From Siphonodentalium dalli (lineage: Eukaryota > Mollusca > Scaphopoda > Gadilida > Siphonodentaliidae): DNA of 64,000 bases. The number at the start of each line of letters is the position of its first letter. Position 1 is the first letter of the stretch. Below are positions 1-15,600 of this stretch, piece after piece. The stretch is taken from the NCBI GenBank assembly GCA_032622095.1, contig CP136067.1:181014556-181078555 (forward strand), read 5' to 3'. The notes under the pieces are model-generated. The model was not told where the DNA came from, did no database searches, and saw nothing but the letters and a program-made list of their open reading frames with translations. The position numbers were made by a program, and so were the translations under genes.

Positions 1-5
1 AATAT

Positions 6-461
6 GTGACCCGCCATATCAAATCCAGTCGCTAGTCGAGATTTTTTTTACCCTGTGCCAATGCATTCTCTTATATATGCGAGTCGACCATAGGTCGCCT
101 CGCATATATAAGAGAATGCATTGGCCTAACAATTTTTTACAATTTTAATAATTTTTTCTTGTATTCATTAACAATTTTATAATTTCACCCATACAGAGCC
201 CCAGACAAACATGAGCAGACAACACTTTCTATATGCTTCTATATATGTGTGGGGCTCCCTGCAGGGTTATGGATGTTTTTTATTTTATGTCCTAAAAATT
301 GTAAGAAACATTTATTTTAAAAAAATGATAAAAAATTGTTAGGCCAATGCATTCTCTTATATATGCGAGGTGACCTATGGTCGACTCGCATATATAAGAG
401 AATGCATTGGCACAGGGTAAAAAAATCCCGACTTACGACTGGATTTTATATGGCGGGTCAC
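6..461. mobile_element. MITE with GTGACCCGCC termini, copy 1
   Basis: Terminal inverted repeats gtgacccgccatatcaaatc and its complement, flanked by ATAT on both sides (2-5 and 462-465), a 4-bp target duplication. It holds two internal palindromes at 57-125 and 343-411 and no coding capacity. A second copy lies at 62196-62655. Confidence 0.85.
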
Positions 462-531
462 ATATATTATACCTCAGGGTTGAATTAAGTCTCAGTCAAA
501 AGCAGAGTGTTTGATTTTAATATGAACCTAC

Positions 532-603
532 CTATTCCTCCTCCAGCGTGTGGTGGAGCTCCATATTTGAACGAGTCAATGTAGGATCGGATTTTCTCTA
601 TGT
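532..603 (-). CDS. DARS1: DARS1 exon 14, first half of motif 3
   Basis: Residues 477-500 plus one base. It reads [20 protein letters not shown] then GGGI, leading into motif 3 (GGGIGLERV). Acceptor tattgcag, donor gtaggt. The arginine of motif 3 and the C-terminus must be on a further exon left of base 1. Confidence 0.96.
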
Positions 604-3600
604 CTGCAATAAACAAATTAAGAACATTTAACCCTTTAATAACTTAATCGATTTTCCCATTTAGTTCTAAAAGCTATATATTAACCCTTTGAGTGCCAGG
701 GGCCAATCTCATCGGCCCTAATTTACGGTCTGTAAAATCAGCCCTAAAAAAAAAAAAAATTTAAAAAAAAAAATTCAGATTGTTTTTTTTTTTTTTAGTT
801 TAATTTTTTTGGGTTATGCTTAAGCATGCTATAGCGAATTTAAAAACAAACTGGATAAAACCCGTGGGGGGCAGTCGGAAATTTTTTTCAGGCACGTATG
901 ATGGGGTGGGTGGGTGTCTCTTGGGTCCAAAAAGCATTTTTTTCCATATGCCAAATTTTTTTTCCATTCCTGCTATTGAGTCTTATTTTGATGTGTTTTG
1001 AACAGAAACGGGTCATATATAGTTAATTGTAATGCTATGCTACATATAGAGGTTATCAGAAGTTGGATCAGTTGCACAATGGCCAACAATAACCCAAATT
1101 CAACTTGATAGAACTAGAAACTGCGCTATTGGAAAAATAAAATTTAATCAGGATTCCATCTACTGATACAACAAAATAAGAATAACTATGCAGAACTCAG
1201 CTGAAAATAAGTAATAAAATGAAAGCACACTTGACCATATGTGACATGGAAATAAAGATATAATAAATAATGGAATAAAATAGACTTTTGACAACGTAAA
1301 ACATAAAATCTTAACAAATAAATTGAAGGCCAGCCAGGCCAGCTTGAACAATTTCACATTGTTTTCCATGTTAATGTGGATCAGCTTGTAATGTTAATCA
1401 CAGTAACGAAGATTTTATCGTCACTGATATCGTGAGCAAAAAAAGAAGTGAAATTGGGCTATCCATCCATATTATTCCCAATTGTTACGAAGCCTATTAC
1501 TTCAGGCAGTGGCTACCAGCCTGCCATTACACGCTATAACATGTTTCCTCAGTTCTGGTTTCTGAGATGCCCCAAGAAGAGTAGCGCGGTTATATCATGG
1601 TTATGTTTGGTATTAGCATTATTCTTCAAACTGGGATGAACTGGGATGAACAGTTGTATTTCCACATGTGTTGATAAACAATTTGATTCCAGCAATACAG
1701 TAATGCCCTAATTAAACGACTCCATAACCACAGCAGAATAATGAGTAATTTTTCACAATTTAGTCGGAAATATGGCTTGTTGTCATTCATTGGAAAGCTC
1801 TCACCGAGAGCTTTCCGATGAATGACAACAAGCCATATTTCCGACTAAATCCTGAAAAATTACCTATTATTCTGCTGTGTTTATGGAGTCGATTAATTAG
1901 GGCATTACTGTATATCACATAGCAAATATCAAAATATCAAATAATCTGAAATTTGTTGTACCGGTACCATGTATTATGTAGAATACTCAAATGTGATTAT
2001 GTGACTAGATCATGTGACTATATATTATGAAAATGAATGTTAATAAAAACTTTGGCACTCTGTCTATATATCCCTTGAAATGTGATTATGTTGACACATT
2101 TCTTGATTAATGACACTTATATAATAAATTCAAATAGTATCGTTATCTCATTATGCACTGTTCTATTCAAATATCGCGCAATAAATTATGATAATGCAGG
2201 ATAATCAGCTATTTGGTTGCTCAATTGATAATTTTCTCAAATTTAGGGGGGTGGGTGTCCAAAACTGACTGGAAAAAACTTCCTGAAACGGAAAAAAAAA
2301 GGGTGGGTGTCCAAAATTGCCTGGAAAAAAAGACCGGAAACGGAAGAAATTGGGTGGGTGGGTGGTCCGAGGCCGGAAAAAATAAAAATCATCATACGTG
2401 CCTGGAATTTTTTTCCGACCCCCCCCCCCCCCCCCTGTGGGGGGATGTTATAACTCAAAACTATCACCAAGTATTCATAGTAATAATTTTGATGCCCATG
2501 AAAAACGTAAGATTCCCTAGCACTAAACCTACAAAATAAGTCTGTTAAAGAATATAAGAAAAAATTATTAAAATTGTAAAACAAATTGTAAAAAATTATA
2601 ATAAATGATGGAAAATTGTTAGGCCAATGCATTCTCTTATATATGCGAGGCGACCTATGGTCGACTCGCATATATAAGAGAATGCATTGGCACAGGGTAT
2701 ATGGTTTGATACAAAAATCGGACCTGGCACTCAAAGGGTTAAACTCTGGTAGGGTGATCAAATAGAGATGGAGAATAATTTTGCTCAAAGTAGTTATTTT
2801 CACAAATTTCACAAAAACAGACAACAGACGCCGTCATTCTTATATATTAATTAAATGCAGTGACTCTTGGTGGCAAAATCGTTTTTGTGAGTTCATCTCT
2901 GGATTGTTGTGTCCCAAATCGAGAAGTAAATATTTACAAATGAGCATAGTTCGATCAATATATGGTTTCTATGGAGTGGTACGGTCAATTTGCTTGAGAT
3001 TTTCAGCATTGTCAGAATGCTATATTCCTCCAGTTGGCATAGCATCTGAATATTTACTTATCAGTTTCACACACCCGAACAAGTCCATATTATTTTTCTT
3101 TATCCCTTTCATGACAGGATCTGTGCTGGCGCAGCATTAAAGATTATGTGCCAGTGCATTCTCTTATATATGCGAGTCTCCCATATATACGAGAATGTAC
3201 TGGCTTACAAGGTCAAGGTAAATATTGTTGGGCCAATGTATTCTCTTATATATGCAAGGCTACCTATGGGAGACTCACATATATAAGAGAATACATTGGC
3301 ATAGGAATTTCGCAAAATTTTAGAAAGCTTCAGTCATTAAAGGGTTAATAGATTCCATATGGTCAAGTACCCATGTCACTAGAAAATGTTTGTATGACAA
3401 TACGTCCTGTCACTAACCTGTGGCCATATTGGATCAACCAGGTCCGGTTCCGTGGTTTTAATGCTATAGGTCAAAGTTCTGGAGTAGCATTCCATATATG
3501 GAAGCCATGAATAATTTAAAAGCTCCATATATGGAAATGCTACTCCAAAACTTTGACCTATAGTACTAAAACCACGGAACCGGGGGGCTGGAAGAATCTC

Positions 3601-6600
3601 TGGAACCACGGAACAGACCTTGATGAATCCAATATGGCCACGACCCAGTGATCTCGATTATATGAAAAGTGCACCTACCTATGTCATGGTGCTTGGCACG
3701 CTCTGTTAAGTAATCAGGGTCGTGTATCCTCTGTGCTCCTGACAGAATTTCTTCTCCTCGCATGAACATGTCATACGAATTGGAATATTTCTGTAGAATA
3801 GAAAGATAATGTGAACACCATACTCACTGATACAACTTGTAACACACAGAGGGTATTACTATGAAGATAGGCACACAACTAATGGGTATGATGATATTCA
3901 ATTTCATGCTACTATTTTGATATAATTTGATATATACATGTACTAGCGATTACTTTGTTCAGTACTTCCTACTAAATAAAATTTGTATCCAATTTGGGGA
4001 AACGCTACCATAATTTTTCAGTTATGCACATAAGCCAGTCTGATAAATATTCAAACTCTGTCTCATTTCTTTCACATACATCTGACAACAATGGTACTCT
4101 AACTGATTTCATGGATGAAGGGGGAACACCATTTTGTGAAAACTCATTAATATTCATGTGTCCAAATAAGGTAATGTTTATAATTGCGATCCACACATAG
4201 ACCTACACACGTGCGCCTGAAGTCATGTAAACAATGCAAGAGTGGCCACTTTTCCTCCAACCTATTTTTGTGCAAAGAATGCGCATTTCAATATTTGCTT
4301 CACTATATACATCATACAAGTTTCACTGTTCTGATGCTACATAACAAAGAACTATGAAATGAAAATATAGCAATAAAACACTATAATAAATATTATTGAA
4401 ATGTACTGCGGTCATGTTGTGCCATCTCCTTTTTCGAATACTCTACAACCGTAGTAAACGATCCTTATTTCAAATAATCTACAACCATAGTATTAAACAA
4501 TCCTTATTTGGCATGTGACATAATTATCCATGTTAGGAGAAAATACGAACTAGATTTTGAATATCTTTGCAAATACAATTTTATTATGTATTCTTGTTCT
4601 GTCTGACCATTCCGCAATTATGAAGTAATGTACGATTTGATTTTGAACATACAACATTTGATAAGTTAAAATGTGCAATGATAATGCATAGCTTATTCAA
4701 TAACTTCATGAGAGTTCAGTCAAACATTGCGGGTGTGGCTTGTGTGAATAAGTGAATATAATTGATTTTGCAGGAAGCTATTGATTTGTCAAGCAACGTA
4801 TCCATCGATGTGCAATTTCATTAGCACAATTCCTCCCCATTTGAAATAATCTATTCGATGGGAGTACCTATACCTAGATGTTGATTTTAATGAAACCATG
4901 TGCATGGCATCTTCGGTTTGAATTCTGTTGCATTCTTGGAGCCATAATGGGGGGAATCTTTCTATGATTTCAGCTGTTTTCTATTTCTCTAGGGGCATCT
5001 TCTGAGACACAGACGTTTCAAATGGTGATGAATTATAGTATTTTAATCATATTTTTGGGGATATATTGTTACTAAAACCGTATATCAAGGCACTATAAAA
5101 AAAAATAATTGGTGACTCGAAAAGTAAGTGGGTATTTTAAGTGTATTTCCTGACTACAACACTGACTACAATGGTGGAATTATTTATTATAAAGCTCTTA
5201 TATAAATGGGCTTTTGTATTTCATAAAATTATTGGATCACAGAAAGGTGATGTTGGGGTGTAAACTGAACTTCAGCCATTTTGAATTCTTGATAACAGAC
5301 CACTTCTCCTTAATAAGCAAATAGAGAGAAGTTAAGTCTCCTTATTTGAAACTTCTAGACTGGTCCCTGAACTGAACTAGCACAAATTAGGCCAGATGAA
5401 GTGACTAGAGAGAATAATAGTACAGTGAACATCAATACAGATATACTATATACCTGGTCAGTAGGATCTGGCATTGTGTAGAATGGTCGTACAGCCAATG
5501 GATACTTATCAAGGATGTAGTAGTCTGTGTCATACTGTCAATGATTAAATATTCATACTGTTATGACAAACACAACAATCAGAATAAAAGGTCAGCAGAC
5601 CACAGTGTCCCCCGAAAACGTGGCAAGTCGATGCCGCTTTGTTAAAGAAATACAAAAAAATATTGAAATTTTCTAAGTCGAAAAGGATTAATAACTCCGT
5701 AACAAAATAATTTTTCCGTCATCTATATACATGTTGCACATCTCCAATATGTGGGTAACAATACTCTGAAGTTTCAAATATCTACGATCAAAACTGTAGG
5801 AGGAGTCACCATGAAGGTACCCTCATACAGAAAACTATAAAAAATGTTGAAATTTTCTAAGTAGAAAAGGGTTAATAACTCTGTCAAAAAATAATTTTTC
5901 CGTCATCTATATACATGTTGCACATCTCTAATATGTGGGTAACAATACGCTGAACTTTCAAATATCTACGATCAAAACTGTAGGAGGAGTTGATTACACC
6001 ATGAAGGTACCCTCATACAGAAAATTATAAAAAATGTTGAAATTTTCTAAGTCGAAAAGGGTTAATAACTCTGTCAAAAAATAAAATAAATCTCTAGGAT
6101 GAAACTGTAGGAGGAGTTGATTACACCATGAAGGTACTCAAAAGTGTGACAGACGGACGGAGCGGAGCCCATTTCTATAGTTCCCCCAAAAATAAGCTGT
6201 GGGCACTACATATTTATAGTAATACTATCACATCGGGAGCCTTTATTCAGTGTCGGAGGCCACTGAGGCCCCTTTGTGTGTTAGGGGGCCTGTCTGGCCC
6301 GTGTGTGCTTTGCGCACATGACCGACATATCCTACTCTTTTATATATAATGATCATATTATTATGCTACTTCAATATATCCTCGGGCAAATAGATTAATA
6401 TTTGACCTAAATATTGACATTGGTTCATATCAGACTTATTGGGTTCTGATATAAGCCCATAGTGGACTTGTACCGGTTAATGGCCATTATTATGTTGAAT
6501 GGCGCGGGCCAAAGTGAAAACACATCTATAAAGAAATATGCCCATAGTGAGCATATTTGTTTTTTTGTTATTTATTTAATTAAATGTTTTTAAATCAAAA

Positions 6601-9600
6601 TTTTGAAAAACTAATGCCGTTATAACCTCCACCAGGGTGCCCCGAGTCACGACACAAAATTCGGTCTAAGGGTCTGGGAGAAAATTCCGAACAGACAGAC
6701 GGACAGATCATTCTTTTATATATATAGATAATCTTCAATTTGAATTAACACAATCACTGCCGACTCTGAGTTATCTTGTACCTTTGCATGTAACTGAATG
6801 GGCGTCGGCAGTGATCGTGTTAAATGCTGCAACCACTCAACATGTAAAATTATTAAACAAAGCAAGAACAATTTACCAATACATGTATTGCTAAAGAGGG
6901 CTACATCACTTTTTAAAATTTTGTTTGCTAATATCTTTGAAATGAGATAAAAGGTGATAAAGTGGATTGGTGCCAAGCTGTATGTATTTTCCCAGGCGTT
7001 ATCACTGGTACCATATATTAATAAGGCCATGGAAAGTCAATTTCCTGTTTCTCAGATCCAAAAGCATGGTCCCCGAGACCCTGCGCGTTAAACCTTTGTA
7101 TTCACGTTTTAAATGTCTAAACAAATTATAATTGGTATGAAAAAATTGCGGAATTATTTTTTTATACTTTGAACTGAGAACGAACATACCTGTTTCCCGA
7201 TTCAAGTTTCCGATTCATACACGACTGTTGTGATGAATTGTGTCTGCAAACTCAGCAAAAAATTGTCAATGATACGTTACTGCAACTATCAACTAACTTT
7301 TACAAACAATAATAATAAAAGAATCGACTAAAAGTCGTTCTTGTTCATCCCCAGTGGTTGGAGGGTTCGTAGAGTGAAAATCCACTGTGGTTAAGCTGTG
7401 TCACTGGTGACATCAGAGAGTGAAACACTCGAGGCCATATCTGAGTGTTAAAGTTAACTTTTATGAACATTTGTTTGGGAAATAATGGACACGGGCAACT
7501 GATATTAAACCCAGCGATAGCCAACCCAGGGATGGAATGCTTTGTTGTCTTGTGCCAAGTAATTAAAAATTAAAACCCTGCTTGCACTCTTTTCAAATTG
7601 TTTTGACCTGAGAATTGGAAATTGACTTTTCCTGGCCTAAATGGAATTGTATTATTAATATAAATTATCTTATGATCAGAATTCATTTTATGGCTGTTTT
7701 TGACAACAGCTTCATTGCTAGTGAACCAGTGTTCGAGCTGTCTGTGGCCAAATTGGCCAATGGTCATTTTTTTTCGAAATTGGCCAATAATTGTTTTTTT
7801 TTTTACCCCAATCTGAAAGCTAATACAAAAGCGCTGAATAGATTTAGGTGACGAAAATGGGGTTTCGAACTTCGGAAATATCGTACCATGAGAACCCAAA
7901 TTTAGTTTGTAACAGGAGCATTGATTGAATGGTGATGGCTTTAGGCTGGACTATCTATTGCATTAATTATTACAATTATATAGAATGTTAGTTGCATTGA
8001 TGGCCCAGCCATTTCTGACTATGATTTCCACCGTGGTCAGATGAAAACTGGTCGTATATTGCATAAACGAATATTGACTTACTTGAATTGATCTTCTTTA
8101 ACATGTGACATAACGCATACCTATATCTTCTATAATATTATGTTTTTAAAGTTGTTTTAATTATATTTTTATTCTCTGAGCAACAAATAAAGTTTTCAAA
8201 TTTCAAATTTTCATTTGGCCAAAGATTTTTCGGACCAGCACAAACATTGTAGTGAACAGAGAAACATATATGGACATCAGGCTTGAGATGGGGTAACTAA
8301 TGTCATAAAGTAATTTTTGGTCTTACTTTTGCTTTAACTAGCCGCCCGAGGAATTTTTCATTTGGTGTGCTCAGATCATCTTCATCTCCCATCTCTATGC
8401 CATTCTCTCTCAGCATTCTTACACCCTCCGGGAAGTCAAGCACCAAACTGAAAAATAAATTTAATCATTTAATAAATATAATTCACTGACTCATGATTGG
8501 GAGGAAAACATAACCATAAACCTAGCTTCTAAAACATACCGATAAATCTAGCTTCTAAACATACCTCTACATCTAGCAATTAAAAATTGCTTTAAAAGCA
8601 TAAAAGGTGTAGTTTTCACATTATCAGATGCATGTATGTAATTGCGAAAAGGTTCTCGTCCCAATGACTGACATCTCTTCTACAATCTAGAGCAAGATCT
8701 AAATGTGGATTCTGAACAAACACTTTTAATTTGGGTACTAGGATATAATATTTAAATGCGTGTTACAAACTAATCTGGATTTCGGGTAACTTTACATTCA
8801 ATTAATATTTTACATAATATTTGTTGGAAAATATAATATATGATCTATTACCTCAACATATTGCAATCTAAAGTCTTCAACAAACGGCCCTCATGTAGCA
8901 GTAAGATAATTTTCCCAGTTAAAGATACACCCTATTATTATCGTTTATGAAATACTTGCTTTTGCTAAACCCCAATTGAAAACAATACAAACGTATGCTT
9001 GGAACTCACCTTGGTTCAAGAAACTTGAATGGCTCAGATGGGAACTGTTTCCTTATGGTACAAATTTCTTCATCAAAGCTGGAAAAGATTGATAAGATTT
9101 CCGGTTACCATATTGTGATATCAATTAACTGGACATTTCACGAAAAATCACTGTTGTCTAAAATCAAGCCTGCAAATAGCGTGTCTGTCATTTGCAGAAT
9201 GAGGTCCCCAGAGGGTGAATGTAGTGATGCTATCCCACACAGTGGGCTAGCATCACCAAATTCACCCTCTGGAGACCTCATTCTGCTTAGGCCTCATCTT
9301 CTGGGAAGTATCTATAGTATCAAATTAACATTGTTTTTAGTTACGTTTTCCCATCTGGGAAGTTTCTATATCCCCTAATTTGCAGAAGGTAAAATCCATA
9401 ATCGAGGTGCCCAATGGGTGATCATCACCAACTTCAACTGGGGAACTTCAATCTGATCCTAGATCTACCATAGCAGTTGATGGCCTAAGGAGAATGAGGT
9501 CCCCAGAGGGTGGATTTAGTGATGCTAGCCTGCTATGTGGGATAGCGTCACTAAATTCACCCTCTGGGGACCTCATTCTGCAAATGACAGACACGCTATT

Positions 9601-12600
9601 TGCAGGCTTGTCTAAAATTAAATGTGGCATATAATCTTCAAACCTCATGTTGAACATAGCAATTTCTTGCGTTGTCACATTCCAGGGATATATCAGATAA
9701 ACAAAGAAGGATAACTCTAGAATGGAAAATGCAAATGTCATTAGGCATCAAATTCACCCTTAATGTCAAACCAACATATCTGTAATAAAAGTAATGTGGA
9801 TCCAATGTGACTTATGAAGACATGGGACCTACATCCATAAAATTTGATCTAACCCCGGTCTCTGAGCACTGGCATAAAACTTTATTCAACAGGGTTGGTG
9901 TTTACATGCAATATACAGTAATCGGAAATATGGCTTGTTGCCATTCATCGGAAAGCTCTCAGGGAGAGCTTTCCGATGAATGGCAACAAGCCATATTTCC
10001 GATTAAATCCTGAAAAGTTACCCATAATTCTGCTGTGTTTAAGGAGTCGATTACTTAGGGAATTAATGTACATGTGATGTTATATAAAAACAATGACTTG
10101 TAAACATGTGTTATATAGTTACATAGTGTTATATAGTTACCAGGGTATAAAATATCAGATATGAATCGAAGACCCCTGTCCGGAAAACAGAGCTGCCAGA
10201 GCATAAGCTAGCAAGCAGATCATTTATCCCACGGGGTGCTACATGTATATATTGGAAGGGAAAACCCACATTGGCTATAAATAGATATGACAGTACTGCA
10301 TATATTCAATCACGTACTGCAGTACATGCAGAGCGATATGGAAATCAAGACAATCAATTAGCCAGCTTCTATTCCTCACTTCACTAATTGTCAACTGAGA
10401 TAATGCCTTTGTTTGTCCTAAAGGGACGAGTATATGCTAAAGCATCGGAACAAAGCCCATCGAGATTGAGGGGGGGAACTATTTCGTCTGGCGTCAGGTC
10501 ACATGGGTAATCACACGGACATCATACAGCCTTTTCGTCAGAACAATCGCTCGGATCAGTCGACAATTATTTAGCGTCCCACCCTCCTGCCCAGTTTTCC
10601 TCCTTCCGTTTTGGGGGAGGCATCCCTGATGCTAACAGCTATGCTTAGTGTCTTTCAGGACTAGATAGGTGATAGTTGCCAGGACTCTGTGGTTGGCGCT
10701 TGGGTGGTACCAAAAAAGGGCCTTCACCAATGACAAGAAAGCTGGAGGTCCATAAACACGTTTCCGACTACCTGTTGCTTTAGTGATTAATAAATGGTAG
10801 TCATTAAGGCAAACCTGTCTTGTTATTAATAACAACCCGGTGGGGTAAATGCTTCTATTGATTAATATTATATTTTGAATATTTTCTGGTCTAACAACAT
10901 GTGTTTTTTAGCTAACGAAAAATAGCGGTTACTTTTAACAGAGACCAGAAATTTTAATGTGTAATTTCGTCACAAATAAACGTTAATTAGACTCATTATC
11001 ACTTATAACTATGGAATAAAACAATACAAAGAATCAATCTGGGACATTTGACGTTCAGAGCATAGCTATGGGAACACCCTAATGAACTTTATCGATATAT
11101 GGTATCGCCTGAGTTGTCTGTTCTAAAAATAGAACAATAATGTGTCACATTTAATCGTTTCATTTTATAATAAAATAATCGAAATAAGATCAATATTAAT
11201 TGATAGAAGCATTTCCGGACATGGTCTTCAATTCATATATATTATTTTATACCCACGAAACTATTTCAAAATTGTTATATGAAGAGATAATCCATCTTTA
11301 AATGGAGATTTATTTTTTATACAAATGTGTGTTGTCCACTTTTGCCATGAAGACTTGTCATATGAATTGGGATGAGCAGTATTTATAAGTTTATTTATTT
11401 ATGACAGGCTAAACATATGCTTGAGGAACAGGCTTTTTAGGGACGAGGATTTTCCAGAGAAACGAACTATTTTAATTATCTGGCCTTATTGTGAAGCAAA
11501 CAAGCAGTCGCAGATGGCGGTATCCCCCGCCGAATTGTGCAGTTGGGGAAGTGCATTCTCAATAATGTTTGCGTTCTCAGTATGTGCTAAACTAGAGGTG
11601 GGATTTTGTCCAAAAGCCTGGCTTGCGAACTCATTTTAGGTACTGGTCATGGGAACGAATATACCAAAAATCTTTTAAATCCGTTGACATTTGTGGAAAT
11701 GAGCCCTGTGACGTCGTCCATTTGCACACAAAATAATAAACAAAGTCCAATAACTCTGCTGAAAATATCTGGCCGGACCTGGTTTGCGAACTCGTTCTAG
11801 ATACTGGTCATGTGAACTCATATACCAAAAATCTATGAAATCTGTTGACATTTGTGGAAATGAGCCCTGTGACGTCGTCTATTTGCTATTTGGTAAATTC
11901 AACAAAAATAATAAACAAAGTCCAATAACTCCGGTAAAAATATCCAGCCGGACCTGGCTTGCGAACTCATTCTAGGTAATGGTCAGGTGAACTCATATAC
12001 CAAATATCTTTGAAATCCGTTGACATTTGTTCAAGTTATGACTCTTACAAATTCGGGACAGACAGACTACGGACGGACGGAACAATTTACTATATCCCCC
12101 GCAAATTTTAAATTTGGCGGGGGGTAATTATAACTTACTTGTCACGCAATCCTTTGAATATACTGATAAACAGTTCTCCAATGGATTTTACAACTTCATG
12201 GTAGTGGAATTTGAAGGCCATTTCCAAATCAAGACCAACAAACTCTGTCAAGTGCCGATGTGTGTTTGAGTCCTCAGCTCTGAACACTGAAATAGAAGAT
12301 GATAGAATACAAGTCAGAGACTGATATAATTCACATCGTCAAAATTTAACAGCAAGGGAATTATTGCAGGACGATGCCAAGCAAATTTATACATTCATTT
12401 TTTGTGGTTTAAGTTGGTCACTTTTGTATTTCGCCTGGATTATTTCATTGAAATTATAATGAGTGATATGCAGATTTGGGGTTTGGAAATGTGTTTTATT
12501 ACATACCCAATGTTGTGTTCTCACTAAATGCAATGGCTTTCAACTGTGTGGTAATTAGAGCGATCCTGATGTATTTGGTGTGAGGCAAGCTACGTCATGA

Positions 12601-15600
12601 CATTGATACAGGCAACATAACGAAAAAATTTGTGATGCAAAACAATGACTTTCATTGAAAAAACTTATTAAAAAACAATTTCATTTGTGATTGGGGTATG
12701 TAATAAATATAGAGCAATACATAGATAGGACGAAATTATCGCACGAGATTTGTTGGCGGAGCGATACCTCGACGCAGTCCCGCACGAGAGGTATCGCGTT
12801 CTGCCAACAAATCTTGTGCGATAATTCGTCAAAATCCAGACACTAATGCGGTTCTATTTTTATTACATATCTCCGTATCATAGTAAATTGACTCACAATC
12901 TAACATCTCCTGGTACAGAAAATGTGAATTTAATTGAGTTTTAACACTGAATGAAATAGTTCCGTCGACAGATTGCACTAGTGCAATTCTGAGAATTATC
13001 ACACGCCTGGAAACTCGTGCAATCATGCGAATTACATTGATAGATATGTAATAAAGATTGGGATGGGTAAGTTATTATCACACTTTCAGCTCTTGTGGTA
13101 TCCTTCAGAGAAACACTGCTGTGCGATAATCACATCCCCGTCACAAAACTGTGTGGCTCCATCTATCTACAATAGTCCAGTTTTGATCTAAGTGTGGTAT
13201 AATTTTCCACCAGAAGGCTTTTTCTTGTAATTGTAACATCAATAATTATGTCACTATTAAACAACAACTCCTTTTCTTTGTCTCTTTTGCAAGCTTTTCA
13301 GTTTTGTACTGCCCATTTCTGTCAGTAAATAGCCATTGCAACATGATTTTAGCTAAATCAAGTCAATTTTTGGCAAAATTATTTTCATTCAATTATGGGA
13401 AATTAATTCGGTCCAAATGAACACTAAATATTCACATTTTTGTCTTGTTCACAAGCCTTGAAATAGTGTGTCTGTCATTTGCAGAATGAGGTTCCCAGAG
13501 GGTGAATTTAGTGATGCTACCCCGCATAGTGGGCTAGCATCACCAAATTCACCCTCTGGGAACCTCATTCTGCTGAGGTGTAAGCAGAATGAGGTCCCCA
13601 GAGTGTGAATTTGGTGATGCTACCCCGCATAGCATCACTAAATTCACCCTCTGGGGACCTCATTCTGCAAATGACAGACACCCTATTTCAAGGCTTGATA
13701 GCAGTTTGAAATACAGAAGTAACTGCACAATATACAACAGTGTTTCATGTGGAAATATCTCACCTGCACCTACTGTGAAGACCTTGTCGAAGTCAGCAGC
13801 GATGGCCATTTGTTTGTAAAGTTGAGGAGACTGTGCTAGGTAGGCATTTGTCTTGAAGTAACTGACAGTGAAGACATTGGCCCCACCCTCTGATGCAGCT
13901 ATAATTAGACAAAAATGTTTACCATGAATAAACAAAATTGAAAAAGAGCTGATTATATATTTTAACAATTTCTAATTCTCTCGCATCATTCAAACTTAAT
14001 TATTTTTCTTCATTAATGTTCTGATTTACGGTGGCTTAATTCGAAAGATGTCTTATCATGGCCTGTGAACAAAACATGTAGCAGCCCTCAAAATTAGGAA
14101 AAATGTCCCATGGCAAATTTAGTGCTGTGGCCTGTTAAGATTCCACATGTTGCCATGTCATTTGCCACGGCATTGCTTATTTTGACAGCTTCCATCTAGA
14201 GGCAACCTAGAATATTCATTTAAAGTTTGGTGACAATCGGATGAGGGACTTATTGGAGGATAGGAATCCCTCTGCAATTGGAATATCTGTCGTCAGCTTA
14301 TATTTTCTAAACATCCCACCAGATGAGTAACAGACCAGTCTAATATATACTTTTATAACTGTTGGAGAATCCATTTAGTAAAAAGAAAATAAGGAATATT
14401 GCTGCACTCACCAAGGCTGAAAATACGGTGCCAGACATGTGCAGAATGAGGCCACCAGAGGGTCAATTTAGTGACTCTACCCCGCACAGGGGCTAGAGTA
14501 ACCAAATTCATCCTCTTGGGACCTCATTCTGCTTAGGCCTCATTTTCTCTGGAAAGTATCTTTATTATCAAATTAACAAGTTTTTTAGTTTCTTTGAAAA
14601 CTTCTTTAGAAAGATTCTTTTTCTTTTTTATTTAAAATTCTCTGTATCCCCAAATTGGAAGACGACATATTGCACTATCGAGGTGACCAATGGGTGCACA
14701 TCACCATCTGGGAACTGAAATATGTGTCTAGGTCTCCCATAGCAGATGAGGCCATGCAGAATGAAGTCCCCAGAGTATTGGTACCCTTATCCAGCTGTGC
14801 TGGGTATTGTCAATAAATTCACCCTCTGGGGACCTCATTCTTCAAATGTCTGGCATCATATCTTCAGACCTGGTACTCACCTGAGATGATTTTAGGTCCT
14901 GGTACTCACCTGAGATGATTTTAGCATCTGGTACTAACCTGAGATGTTTTTAGCACCTGGTACTCACCTGAGATGAGTTTAGCACCTGGTACTCACCTGA
15001 GATGATTTTAGCACCTGGTACTCACCTGAGATGATTTTAGGACCTGGTACTCACCTGAGATGATTTTAGGTCATGGTACTCACCTGAGATGATTTTAGCA
15101 CCTGGTACTCACCTGAGATGATTTTAGGTCCTGGTACTCACCTGAGATGATTTTAGCACCTGGTACTCACCTGAGATGATTTTAGGTGTATGAATTTCAA
15201 TAAAACCCTGTGATGTGAGATGATCTCTGAACAGTCGACACACTCCTGCTTCGACCTTGAAGATCGCCTGATTTGTTGTTGTTCTCAGGTCGAGGATTCG
15301 GTTGTCGAGCCTTGTATCCTGATTCACCGTCGCTAACTCCTGACAATCAAGATTAAAGTGATGTGAAACACTCAGGTAGGGTGATCAAACAAGCCTTGAA
15401 ATAGTGTGCCTGTCGTTTGCAGAATGAGGTCCCCATAGGGTGAATTTAGTGATACTATCCCGCATAGCAGGCTAGCATCACCAAATTCACCCTCTGGGGA
15501 CCTCATTCTGCTTACACCTCAGCAGAATGAGGTTCCCAGAGGGTGAATTTGGTGATGCTAGCCCACTATGCGGGGTAGCATCACTAAATTCACCCTCTGG

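Larger units (their letters stand above)
681..2742. mobile_element. TTAA-flanked piggyBac-like MITE, interrupted
   Basis: Begins ttaaccctttgagtgccagg and ends with its complement, with TTAA at each edge. TTAA target duplications and CCCTTT termini are typical of piggyBac-like elements. An internal palindrome lies at 2623-2691. About 1.6 kb (roughly 865-2440) is a separate insertion. No transposase is visible. Confidence 0.8.

Noticed and set aside
2243-2824. 193-codon minus-strand frame
   Set aside because: Runs through the piggyBac-like MITE, its palindrome and poly-C tract; similar frames recur at every copy of the element.
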